64,000 bases of DNA. It comes from Hepsetus odoe (taxonomy: Eukaryota; Chordata; Actinopteri; Characiformes; Hepsetidae). Of the stretch, positions 1 through 13,113 are shown piece after piece; within the stretch, counting starts at the first letter, position 1; every line of letters begins with the position of its first letter. A model generated the notes under the pieces. That model ran no database searches and was not told the DNA's origin. It was given only the letters and a program-made list of their open reading frames with translations. Made by a program: the position numbers and the translations under genes. The stretch spans positions 22,416,558 to 22,480,557 of the forward strand of contig CM029376.1 in assembly GCA_017165825.1 (NCBI GenBank), written 5' to 3'.

Positions 1-1825
1 AGCGATAGGAATGTGTAAATGGCACAACAAACGAACGAACGAACGAACGAACGAATGAATCAATATTGGTCACCCTCTGTAAATGTTTTAGTAGTAGAAG
101 GAGCCATTCTTTACAGATAGTAGTATTTTCTTTTCTTTAGGATCCCCTAATTACCCGAAACGTTTAAAGTAGGACAAAAAGATTTCGCAGAGCAAATAGG
201 GAATAATTCTGCCCTGCAAGTTCAAGCAGCACCTTTTATTTTTTCACAAAGTGAATCACAAACTTGCTACCAATTTACACAAATGAACTCCTGCTTTTTG
301 AACGCCACTGTTCGCGCTGTAAGATCTGTTACTTCATGAATAAGCGCTTGTTCATAACAGGACAGACGAGGCCGTATAATTGATCATATGACCGGTCAGG
401 CTAGTAGGAGCTGCTGTATGGCGTGTCTGACACAGTTTGCCCGGTTCAACCGCACTGAGCCTTTTGATCGGGCGTATCTCCGTCCCGGTACCTTTGCCTT
501 TAGTACTGGCTCCATTAGACAACTGTTTGATCTCCCTGGGAGGCCTGAGAGATTAGTCTAATCACTTGACTTTAAATCTCAATCCTTCCTCAAAAATAGA
601 GTCCCGGCTTCAGCACTGAGGACCTACATGGGTGACTGAGCGGGGAGTGTGAGAACTGACGTTACGGAGCGTGTGATGGAGTGAGATTTTTCCTTCATGT
701 GAACAGTTCGTCAGAGAAGACACATCCAGGTAAGCAGAGCATCCCAATGTGCCCTGATAGATCCCCACCATGCACTCCAACAAAAATAAGGGCCGCTGAA
801 CAGAATATTCATGTAATTCTGTCCTAATTATACTTTACATTATTAAAAAAATAACAAGCAAAATGATCTTCTAGATGGTGCAACAGTTCCCCGCTTCTGG
901 GTTGACAGGAAAGTTAATTAAGTAAATTACCCCCCTTGCGTCTGTCCTGTGATGGACTGGCGACCTGTCCAGGGAGTTTCATCTCTTTTTGTCCAACGAA
1001 AGCTGGGAAACGCATCAGCATCCACGGTTAGAATAAGTGGGAAGGTAGGGAGGATGGACTTCATTAAACTTGACCAAAATAACTTATTAAATACGCTGTA
1101 TTTTTAAAAATTATTAGATATATATACACACACACTTCTACTTCTGGCTGCTCCTGGTTTGGGGTCACCACAACGGATCAACTGTCTCCATTTTTTCCTG
1201 CCCTCATCTTCCTCCTTCAATTCAACACCTCTTTGGTCTTCTTTTCCTCTTTCTTGGCAGCTGCATCCTCAGCATCCTTCTCCCTATATACGCCTCTTCT
1301 CTCCTCTGGACACGTCCAAACATACGCAACCTTGCTTCTCTAGCTTCGCCTGCTATATTACACATTTAGAATTCGCTCCAAAACTCTGGACACGACACGA
1401 ACGTAATTTCCCCATAAGATTGTAATTTCTAAAACTTTTTTAAGCACAAAAACAGTTAATTATACCATAGAATACACAGAGTAATAGTAAACTAAACATA
1501 AAAAACACTGAATAACTTTGAACAACAGAGAAAACTAACATTGCGAGAGTCCGTGCTAAACCAAGTTGGTGCTAGACCATTACGAATTGTTTGCTGTAAA
1601 CTTTTGTTTTGTTCTGTTTTGTTTTAAGCACAGGGGGAAAAAATTAAGTTTGTTCTGGTGTGAAATCATTGGCGCGTAGCACGAACCGGTGGGGAAACCG
1701 GCCGCCACTGTTTTGTTTGCAACCAAAAATTGTGGTTGTGGACAGATGCGAAAAAATGTGGTTAAATTTTTTTATTGTAACCTGATTTGTACGTGTTTGG
1801 AGACGTTCATGACCACAGGTTCCAC

Positions 1826-1888
<63 letters not shown>

Positions 1889-3916
1889 CACACACCCACC
1901 ATGGGGGGGTTAATCCATTTTAGGGACAAATGCAGCTTCTGTCTTTAGAAATGTAATCTGAATAATTGTAATGAATAAAACGTAATTGATTTGTAAAAGT
2001 AATTTGATAGAGCATATAAAGTTTGATACTTCGATTACACTTGCTTCTTTGCAATCAAATTACATTTAGTCCATCGTTTACAAGGTTCTTCGGAAAACTA
2101 CACTTTGTCTCTGCAGATTCTCTCTTTGCATTTAGCTTCTCACTGCATGGTGAACTGCATAGATCAAGGACAGTTTTATGTAAAAGTTTGGCTACTCTTA
2201 GATTTACGGTTTTCTAAGAGGAAGGAATTTAACATTTCTGTGGAACACTAGCGGTCTTTATCTAAGGCAGATGCAGACAATTCTGGATGGCAATGAACAA
2301 AGTCAACCCCACTCCTCCAAATGTGGGTCACACACACATCTACTCAACACAAAAGAAACTATAAAAGATATTTAAAGACTCTGTTTCGTAATGCTCACTG
2401 TCCATTAAGAAATGGAAGCAGATGAGAAAGCCAAAAAAAACAAACAAACAAAAAAATACCTGCTCATATATGGTCAGGTATGCAAAGCTAAACCTTTATC
2501 ACTGCCGAGAACCTACAGGAAGATTTGTCTGGCACGCAAATAGTAACGCACTGGTCGACGGTGTATGACGCTGCACAACCTTCACAGAAAGGAACCTGAA
2601 ACGTGGTTATGATAGTCTGAAGCACAAACGCCGTGTCTGAGGAAAAAGTATTTTTGGATGATCTGCTTTGGTAACGGGAGCAGCCGAAATAAGATGAGAA
2701 GACATTGTGAACTGCTAAGAAGGGTCGAGCTGTTGAGCTTTGAGGTTGAGGGGCAGACAGACACTGGCACAGAGAACGCTGATGGGACAGGACTAAGGGT
2801 TGGAGTAGATCTTCAACAGAATTAAAGATATTTGAGAATCCATTTCTTAAACGTGTTCAGGCTTCTGCAAGTACAAGTGGTGCAGAAACCCTTCTAAAAC
2901 AGGAAGAGAAAGCATTAGCTGGTTCGGTCAAAACGTTGAGGCTGTGATCTTAGCCTTAAAGAAGGATCTTCCTAGATATGGACTCAAAAGCAGCCCAACT
3001 TCGATACGCAGCATAAGTTGTTTTCCCAAAAATGTATTTCAGCAAATGATTTGAGAGAGCGTGAAAGATCCCAAACCTTCCTGATACATGTGCACAAACC
3101 CTATCTTTTAGGTTTTTTTTTTGGAACCGCTCTGGAAAATGAGGGCAGAAACATAAAACTGAATGTTTAATCTGGTGAAGTTCTGCATTTACAAAAATGG
3201 TCAAACCCATGTTTACGGGCGAGTTATGCTGATTAACAGAACATTTGTTCAGTGTATATTGCTTTACACTGAATTATTAAATTCAACACATTTTAAAAGC
3301 TCACGTTTTGAAAAGAGCCTTTACTAAAAGGCTTCCTCCAAGTACCTTTCTGGCAGAACAAAGTCACACGTTGAGTTCCCAGAAGAGGGCAGTGTAGTTC
3401 AACAGTTGCCCATATTCTCTACAAACAAACCTCCTCCCAGTCTGTTCCCCCAGATAATATAAAAAAACACTCTGCTATACGGAGTTAATGTTTAAGAAAA
3501 TCATACCTCCATCTTTCTAAAAGCCATTTAAAAGTTTTTAAAGTCATCCAAACACATCAGAAAAGAAAACGGACTACTGAGCAGAGACGTGCTTACATCG
3601 GCAAAGATGCCAGATTGGAGGAATAAATAAATAAATAAATAAAAAGTGAATCTGATCCTGTGCACTTATAAATTCAACTCTAAATAGCACGCATTCTTGG
3701 TGAATTCTAGACACTGTTCTAGGTGAAGTGGTTCACTTTCAGAAGACCCATACTGAGGGTTCCACACTGGTGATGGATCTGTGCTCTTCAGCCACGTTTC
3801 GAAACATTAAGGTTGTATTTGTACATGGTCACGACCCCATAATAAACAGGAAAAATATATAAAATTACACCACACTTGAAAATATTTCAATATGCCATGA
3901 TGTAATCACAGCAGTT
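1..3916. other. downstream flank of gnai1, no gene seen
   Basis: No protein family can be recognised in any frame. Contents are an (ACGA)n tract at 31-54, a short repeat fragment near 940-1020 with the phrase TGGACTGGCGACCTGTCCAG known from fish SINE tails, and a TG/TA microsatellite at 1826-1884. The rest is unremarkable AT-rich sequence. Confidence 0.6.
1826..1884. repeat. compound (TG)n(TA)n microsatellite
   Basis: About nine TG units pass directly into about twenty TA units. It lies in the flank downstream of gnai1. Confidence 0.95.
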
Positions 3917-3922
3917 TTTATT
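3917..3922 (-). terminator. possible polyadenylation signal for gnai1
   Basis: On the minus strand this reads AATAAA, about 1.3 kb past the gnai1 stop codon at 5198. If used, the 3' UTR would cover 3.9-5.2 kb, including the GA tract near 4713. Other weaker signals are present, so this is inference. Confidence 0.3.
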
Positions 3923-4142
3923 AGCAAAATAGTGGATATTAGTCAATGTTTGTTCCCAGCGAATGAGAACAGAGTGAGGGACAATGCATAAAACCATTCA
4001 AATTTATCATAAATAACAGAGAATGTCACATCATTCATGTTTCCTACCAAATTTAACATGTACAGGCATTTGTCTCATGAGAATATGGATGTTTGTTTGC
4101 TACAGAATGATGAAAAACCATTTGGTCCCTTTTAAAGTTTTG

Positions 4143-4167
<25 letters not shown>
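4143..4167. repeat. poly(A) run, 25 bases
   Basis: Uninterrupted A run inside the region that may be the gnai1 3' UTR (poly(U) in the transcript). Confidence 0.95.
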
Positions 4168-4174
<7 letters not shown>

Positions 4175-4712
4175 GATCAACAAATTGCCCGTTTCAATGT
4201 CTACATCTCCATAATCCATGCAGAATATTTTCAGCTTTGATTTTTAAAACTGCATTGACTGTCAAAAGTTCTCACTCTGTCTCATTCCAACTACCTCTAG
4301 CTATTTTCATTCTGAGTGAGTATCTTGGTAAGTCATCATACCAACTACAGGCGAATTTCACATGGTGCATGCAAATCCTGTGTAACGAGAGCTACTTCTG
4401 GAAGAGCCCGACGACTGATAGCATTGCACATGTTGGAATCTCTCAAACCTATTCTAAATCAGTCAGGCATCACACATGTACCTGAATTATTTGTCAGCTG
4501 TTCGTGTTTGGTCTAACAGGAAGAGGAGCTGAGGGGGAGGGGGACATAACCGAGATTGTGCCTACAAAACTGCGCTCACGTTAGACAAGTGATTACATAT
4601 TGTCGACTACAGCTACATTTGAACAACTCTGATGACAAACTCAAGCACGGCAACTTTAACTGGAAACATGCAAGGCACATGTACCTTTATATCTAGAGGA
4701 ATAGACAGATAT

Positions 4713-4721
4713 GAGAGAGAG

Positions 4722-4759
<38 letters not shown>

Positions 4760-4780
4760 CGAGAAAGAGCGAGCAAGAGA
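4713..4780. repeat. imperfect (GA)n tract
   Basis: Alternating GA with a few GC and AA interruptions. It lies 420-490 bp past the gnai1 stop, so it is probably transcribed as a CU-rich 3' UTR tract. Confidence 0.9.
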
Positions 4781-5197
4781 GATGTTCCCCAAAAACCTCA
4801 AGAGTGAAAAAATACCCTTCAAAAAAGGACCTGAAAATTATTTCAAAAACAGTGAAAAATTCCAACAATTACAGTTGTACAAATATTTTACACAAAGGTT
4901 TTCTTTTTCCTAAAACATTGTTTAAAAATGTTCAGAGAACATAAATAAAATGTTTACGTAACGCATCATGTTCATAGTTGACCTCCAGCCCTGCTTATCC
5001 CAAGGATGCCACATCTTCCTGTTCTCATCTTGCTGAGCAAAGAGAAAAAAAGAAAAAAAAAAAAAGTTTTGAGTGTTTAAATTCAAAAATGAAGGTACTA
5101 TATACACAACATTGGAGGTTGTTTTAATCTTAGCAAGTTCCTGCATGATGAACCATGCATCTCCAACTCATTTTCACTCACCATGTGAAAGCGCACT

Positions 5198-7045
5198 CTA
5201 AAACAGTCCACAGTCCTTCAGGTTGTTCTTGATGATGACGTCAGTGACAGCGTCAAAGACAAACTGCACATTCTTGGTATCTGTGGCGCAAGTGAAGTGG
5301 GTGTAGATCTCTTTGGTGTCCTTCCTCTTATTCAGGTCCTCAAACTGACACTGGATATAGGCAGCTGCCTCCTCATATGTGTTAGCGCCTTTTTAAAAAA
5401 AAAAAAAAAAAAAACAAACAAACAAAAAAACCCCATCACCACCTTAAGATCACCAGCAATTCACAGCTGAAGAAACACCAAAACAAGACTTGCCTTGTCG
5501 GCTATGTTCAAATACTGACCGTGTAGTCATTGGTCTTTTATCAAGAAGGCACATTTTTGATTCTTCTAGTTAATTTTAACCAATTAATCGTGAAAAGGGC
5601 TAAACATGACCATAACCAGATCATTTAGAAGCTAAATGCACATCCAAACTGGGCTGCGCACAATGGCGATATAGAGAGCTTGGGTTTGAGTTCTGAATTT
5701 GAGAAATTCATGAAAACAATCATTAACACTGATGGTGAGCATACCAGCATATTCTGGGTAGCAGATGGTAAGAGGGCTTCTTTTGATCTTCTCTTCAAAC
5801 AGATCCTTCTTATTAAGGAAGAGGATGATTGATGTCTCAGTGAACCATTTATTGTTGCAGATGCTGTCAAAGAGCTTCATACTCTCATGCATGCGATTCT
5901 GAAAAGAAGCGTAGAGGAACCAAAAGAACAGGGAGAATTATTCAACTGAAATAAAACTGAAAAAGCAGTCATGGTGTGTGTGTGGGGGGGGGGCAGTTTT
6001 TTTTTTTGACCTACCATTTCCTCATCCTCAGCCAGTACCAGATCATAGTCACTCAGAGACACACAGAAGATAATGGCAGTCACCCCCTCAAAGCAGTGGA
6101 TCCATTTCTTCCTCTCTGATCTCTGCCCACCCACATCAAACATCCTGTGAGAAGAGGGTTAAAGCAATTAGAAAGCACTTAAATACAGTTGCATTCATAT
6201 TATGCAGCAACTCCCAATACTGATGAAAACATACTAATGGAGCTACCAGAAAGGACAGCCACTTCCTAGAAATAGCACCGGAAGTCATTCTCTCTGGGGA
6301 TTCCACAATATCCACATGGGCTGTGGCATCAGTGTATGCCAAAATTAATCACAAAGTACACGTCACTTGTTTTACATTTGTCTCAAGATTACCCAATATA
6401 TACTGCAGAGTGTGACTGACCAAGGAAAGCCTGATCAGTTTTACCTAGCCCTTAGCCTTAAATAGGGTCATTTTTGAAGAACCTAAAAGTTAAGAGCATT
6501 CAGTAACAGAAAAAACCCAACAAAAATGCAAATAATTTAAGCACCAGAACAAGCATTTTCCTAAATTTTCAATTCAGTTCACATCTATATTAAAAAAAAA
6601 AAAGCTATTTTTGTTCAAAGTTTTAAGATTCCTGTCCTAGAGAGCTGGTGTCGAACATAGTCTGCGATTTTAAGTGCTCCAATGCCCAAACTAAACCTGG
6701 CAACTGAAAGATAAGATAACCCAGGTGTGTTTACATAGACAAATTACCAAACCGTGCAGGACAGCAGTCCTTTGGGACTACAAATGAAGAATCTTTAAAG
6801 TCTATTTTTAGTAGTGCAAATCATTTTTGGCTTTATAGAAAAACTCTTTAAATAAAAAGTTTTAATAAGCTTTTCTCTTCAACACATGCCAATGTCATGA
6901 ATGTCAAAAGTTGTTCTGAGGTCCAGACAAAAATAAGGAAGTTAACAGGAGACACAGGCATGTCCTGGAGGCAACAAACAAATTCCAAAACAAAACTGCA
7001 TAGCTTAAACAAACGGCCCATTCTCTGAATACAATCAGCACAGAG

Positions 7046-7087
<42 letters not shown>

Positions 7088-10000
7088 AAACCCTAACCAA
7101 AAAAACTGCATAAGTTGATTAGTGTTGATTAATAACATCTGGGTTATATGGGTCACAAACTGGATGCTTACTTAAAGTGAAGATCCTTGAAGGTGAAGTG
7201 GGTCTCAACAATGCCAGTGGTCTTTACCCTGGTCCTCAGCACATCCTGCTGAGTAGGGACATAAGCAGCACTCGATATCCTGTCCAGATCATTCAGGTAG
7301 CTAAGAACAGGAGAGAAGTACAAAGTCATCGATCCTGAAAAAGAAAACCTGCTAAAGGTTGCATGGTGTTTACACAGGATGCTGTATTTTAACAGGCATT
7401 TCTGTTGTGCCCACACTGGATATTTCTCTGTTCTCGTTTCATTTTACTTCCAAGTTCTCAAAATCAACTGACTAAAAGGTTTAAGACCAAATAAGGTTGG
7501 ATTAGCAATGGACAGATTATGTTACATCTACAAATAACATGCTTGTAACATTTTAGTTCTAGAAGTGAAAGTCCTAAAATAGAGAAATTGCCCCGTGCCT
7601 GCATATGACATGCAAAAGGCGAGGCTTTGTGTCACATCATACTTCTGAACACACATCCACTCCATTTGCATTTTGGAGAATTTGCATGAAGGTTATTTGA
7701 ATATTCATGGAGAACATTAAGCCCCATCAAACAGCTTTACAATTTTAAATTCACCAAAGTGAGTAATGAAAAAATTAAGCAGTGTATGAAAAAGGAAAGG
7801 AGGGGAAAAAAAAACTAAAGCTAAAGCTAAAACTAAAACTAAAGTCAAACTAAATGTTTGTCACAAATGGCATCGCCCAAACAAAGCATTACAAACAGTC
7901 TTGCTCTCTAAAAACTTGGGACTTGACTGGGGATGTCAAATAAAAACTAGCAACAAGGATAAAAGTGAAGTGAAAAAAAATGTACTGTTATTTATTTATT
8001 ATGGGCTAGGCCTTCCATGCGTGGACAGTTTAGGGGTGTATGCTGCCTTGCAAACCAGACCTGGGAGAGATGTGAAAGAGCTGGTTTGCTCTAACAACTG
8101 AAGGAAAGCCTGCTAGTGGCAGCTTATAGCACCCCTTGCTGTACAGCTCATCTTACACAGGGCTAGTTTTAATATAAAATTACTAATATCCACATTTGCT
8201 GCATTTTGCAAGTTATATACAAAGACAGACAGAGAGAGCGGCACCCACTATGAAGCGGAGTCGTTGAGCTGGTACTCCCTAGAGCGGCTGAAGCAGGCCT
8301 GCACTCCACCATCCTTCCACAAACGCTGAATAATGCCAGCAAGCTCTCCGGTCATGTAGCCCTCTTCAGCTGATCCTGCCAGCACAAACAGCTGCCTTGC
8401 ATCGTCCTGCAAAACAGGTGGAAGAAAGGAAAAAAAAAAAAAAAATACATTCGCATATATTTGGATCAGATGGGTGAGAACATGTCAAGAAAATGACAGT
8501 TGCTGAATACAAAGTTCCTCTCCCTTCCTAACAGCAGCACTTACAGCACGAGCAGGGTCAGAGAAGTCGATCTTCAGACGGCCCATGGCCCTGATAATGG
8601 CAATGATGGACTGGATAGTGTTGCTGTACACCACGGCTTTATACTGCTTGCACTCTTCCTCAGAGTAGCCTGCCTCATGGATAATTCTTAGGGGGTGAAG
8701 AGAAACAAGTAAGGCTACACTTGGCATAATGCAAAATTGCATGTGATGGCATCTGCATTAGTATGATGTGAGATGGTTTGCGGAAATCAAGCGACTTACT
8801 TCATCTGTTTGACAATTGTGCTCTTTCCTGACTCACCCGCACCTGAGCAAAATAAGAGGACAGACAGAACAGTCAGGCAGAAGCACAAATATTAGCTTTC
8901 CTCAGACTCATCCCTTCTCAGAGTGTAAAACTGAAGAATGGGGTCGTTCATTTGGGGCAGACACTCGAGTCACAAGTTGACTGTTAAAGTGTCAACAGTT
9001 TATGGCACTCCTATAGAGTCAAAGAACTTCATCTATCCAATAAAAATTAAATAAATACAAAGGTATCTGAGAAACCTCCACAAAATTTCTGAACAAAATA
9101 TTGAGATAGCTAAAGCAGAGTACAAGTAACTCCACAAAGGCAGCTGTGTATCTAAGAAAGAAAAAAAAATAAATAAATAAAAAATATGAATGGAAGAGGA
9201 ATTCATCATCATTAGTTGGGAACCTCCATAAGCATCAGCAATTTGAAGAGATCAGATCTATAAACTGTTAAAAGCAGACAGTTTAATCCATGTTAGCAGT
9301 CTGTATACTATTGGCCACACAACACGAGCAAATGCAAGTGGGTGTTAGCCTGAATGGATTAATTAATCACAACCTAGCTACAATGGGATTACAGGCAAAT
9401 CTCAATAAACAGATTATGCACGCCTGATCAGTGTTAAAGGTCTTAACACGAGGCAACAGTGTTCACCGCTGAAAGTCACTTGGTCCAGTCATATTCTGCA
9501 TTCAGTATTAACAGCCCTAGAACATTCTTTAATTATACAACCCTGCTTAGGGGGCCACACTGATAGAATCGGGGCTTTTCCGTTGGCACCAGGGACGTAG
9601 CTGTAGCGTCAGTATGCAATTTTACGTCCCAATTTTAATTCTCTCACCGTTAAGGGTCTGCACAGTAACAGCATTTTTAGCACTAATGCGACAAACACAA
9701 TCCCCCCCCCCACACATAATGAATGCACTTCATTATGAAGACTGATGGGACAGTGTTGTGATGACACACTGTTAGTTTGCACTGGGGCTTTTCCACTGGC
9801 ATAGGTAACCACAGAATGCCCCCAAACATCTCAGCTTCTCCACTTTGTTATTAGAGCAATAAGATGACAGTAATTCACAAAAGTATGACAGTGAGCGAAA
9901 ACATCATACTTTCAGCCTTGCTAGCAAGCTGGGCCAAACCAGCCATACCAGCATATTAACAATGGAAAATTGTTTCTGCACAGTGAAGCTCAGGTATGGC

Positions 10001-13000
10001 TTGGCTCGGCTCCTGATGTAGTAGAAAAAAAAGTAGAAAACCCCCTTGATGTGACATCATCAAGACCATGAATTAATCAGCCATTGTGGAAATAAAACTC
10101 AGCCAGTGTCTCAAACAAAGGAAAACACCTTCAGATCAGATACTGACACTACATTATCTCAATGCCACTGATATGGAAACTAAATGTTGCAATATTTACA
10201 CAGTAATGACTAAACATCAGAATAAAGATTTAATTTTTTCATAATTGGGATCACACTGTAATAACTGTTTAAACACAAACTACTGGAACGCATTTAATAG
10301 AGACGGAGCCAGTTTAATACCAGAGTTTGGTAGAGCTTAAACCTGAGTAGAGGCCCTGCGCAGATACCAGCACAAATTTGAAAAAAATCTGTTGTTCGAA
10401 TAATGGGGGGGTAAAAGAGTAAATCTGATTCAGTAACAGTATGAGTGTGATGTGTGTTTCTTCCTGTGTGGTAGAATGTTTGAGTATGATGGCCTACTTT
10501 TGCGCTGCAGCATAAAATCTAACTGAGCTCCTTTAAATAAGGATGAGGTTTCTTTGTCGGGCTGTTTGAAGAAAATTAAACAAGCGTTTGTGTCAGTTCA
10601 ACTGAATAACTTATCATTAACTGGGAGAATCAGTTCCACCTCCTAATACAAACTGAAGTGAGTCATGTGCTGAGGTAATGTTCAGTGATTGTGTCCTTTG
10701 CGTTATTCTGCTTGTGTCACATGACCTTTCTGCGTCAGGTTGAAGTAATAAGTTTGTGTGCGCTGCTTAGACGCAGGAAACAGCAGAAAACGACCATTTC
10801 CCCCAAAATGCAATGGATTTTCAGCTTCCCCCAGACAGACAATCTTTATAGACTAAAGCCAGACTATGATCACCATCAAAAGTTTCCAGACTTAAGAATC
10901 CATTACATTAAGGTCTTCCCAAGCAAAAGACTGCAAGACAGACATAACAGTACAGAGCATAAGAAAAGGAACTAAGGACTGGACTGGCAGCTCATTTACA
11001 ACTGCACAAGTCAAAAAGCCGATTTGGTTGCACATGAGGAGCTTTACACTCTGGAGGAACACTCATGGCTGACAAAAGAAGCAATTTTCTAAACTACTTT
11101 TCCACTTTCAGCAGATCTCTGAGCCAGCTGAGCATTTTTCAATTAGTCAGAGCTCCTCCCTGAGCAGCTTTCTGGGGACGGCCTGAAGGGCCAGGCTGCA
11201 CTTTCTCCCAGAGTCCCCGAGCACAAACAGCAGCAATTAGGCAAACTCAGCACCTCACACAAATGGCCCAAAACACAACAGCTCCAAACACAAGGGCTCA
11301 GAGGCACAGCCACAGGGGTACAGAGCACAGCTGAGAAATAAAGCACTGTCGTCAATGGCCCAGGATGTTAATTTGTTCACACCCTGCAGTCACTATCTCT
11401 CTTGTGTAACAGAGGAAGTAAAGGTTAAAGCAGGAAATCTAAAGTAGTATAAAAAAGACATTTTGTAAACCGTTATACACCGACAAAGGGAGGTGGGTGT
11501 GGGACTACCATTAGGGTACAAATACTTATGAAGGTTCTCTACTGAATGAGTGCCCAATCCTGGTCTGAGAGATCTACCTATCTGCAAAGCTTAGCTCCAA
11601 CTCTAATCTAACAACAGAACCAGGTAGTGAAGGCCTATGGGGAAATCTGCGCATTAGAGCCAGGTGTACAAGAGCTGAACTCTCCAGGGTGATTGATTTC
11701 CAAACTGGGAGTGTTTGATCCTGGTCCCATGTTCAAAAAGATACACAAATCAAACATCAATATTAGTGTCCTTAAGGCTACATCCACAATAAATAAATAA
11801 ATACATAAATAAAACCAACCCACACTCCCAGGTTCAAATATGGAAAACAAGGCTGCAAAAACTTTCATGTCCATGAAAACCAATTAATTTACATACATCT
11901 GCCTATTCAGCCTGACGTCCACTCATGCTAGCGTAATTTCAGGTGGTTGTTGACAGAAGTAAGCATCGGCCCAGACAATCCGAGAAGTCATTTTCAGAAA
12001 TGTTAAAGAGACAGTAACAAACAGCCTATAATAATTCAGAGGACTGGAGTTTAAAAATGGAGGTTGGAAAATAAAGCAAGATTATAATCATTACATGAAT
12101 CTGCGCCACACACCACAACATATTTTTAAACATTGATATCAGTAGTACTTCTAGCACACTGAACTACAGCATGCTCAAAGTGAATCGCAGAGTGTCTAAT
12201 ACCAACTGTCCTGTGTTTTTATTTATTTATTTTTTATTTATTTATTTTTATTTATTTATTTTTTTTTATATGTTCTTCAGTGTGGGACTACTGGTTTTGT
12301 TTCAATCTGGGTCTGAAAAAAAAGAAAGTATCAATATTTCTTTTAGTACAGGGGATATGTATTTTCTGCCAAAAAGGCCTTTAAGAAAGATGTGGAAATA
12401 TACGCAATGACCAAGATACAGAAACCCAATCAAATTTAATAAAATAATCTGCATTAGTGCTGTGATGTTTTATAGAAAAGTCCTTTGAGTCAAAGCGTAA
12501 ACATCTTTTATGCCACACAAGTGAAAAAGTCAATAGTTGACAGAGGCATCTAGCCAGGAAAGTCTCACTGATATCACTGCCTCCTCATGTCAGCCAACGC
12601 ACTAGACACCAAAACTTCAAAAAAAAAAAAAAAAAAAGGAAATTACTGAAATTGTGGAACCGCTTACTGTTGACATCATCTGTGCTCTCTAACTTTCTAA
12701 ATAACTTGCTAGCCATTAAAGAGCAGAATTATGAACTGGAATTACTAGGCTGGTGGGTGATGAGTGTCAGTTAAAAGGTCAACTAAACCATCTTACTCAT
12801 CATGTAGGGTAAAACTTTCAGGGAACTCCAGTGAATTATCTGCACAATTCACTGAGGTGTTTAAAAAGGTCACATATTCAGCGACAACTGAAGAGTCAAT
12901 TTAGAGATTCAAATGTAAACACACTCAATATCTTGCTAAAAATGACTAAGCACAAATCTTACTTTTCAGATTTAAATACTGAAAAACGAGGACAATCACT

Positions 13001-13053
13001 CATTTTCAGGTACTGATAAGGACGGTATCAGTTCATCTGTTTGTATGTTTTAT

Positions 13054-13113
<60 letters not shown>

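Noticed and set aside
7810..7855. (CTAAAG/CTAAAA)n run resembling a telomeric-type repeat
   Set aside because: Only about six imperfect units; a minor interstitial simple repeat.
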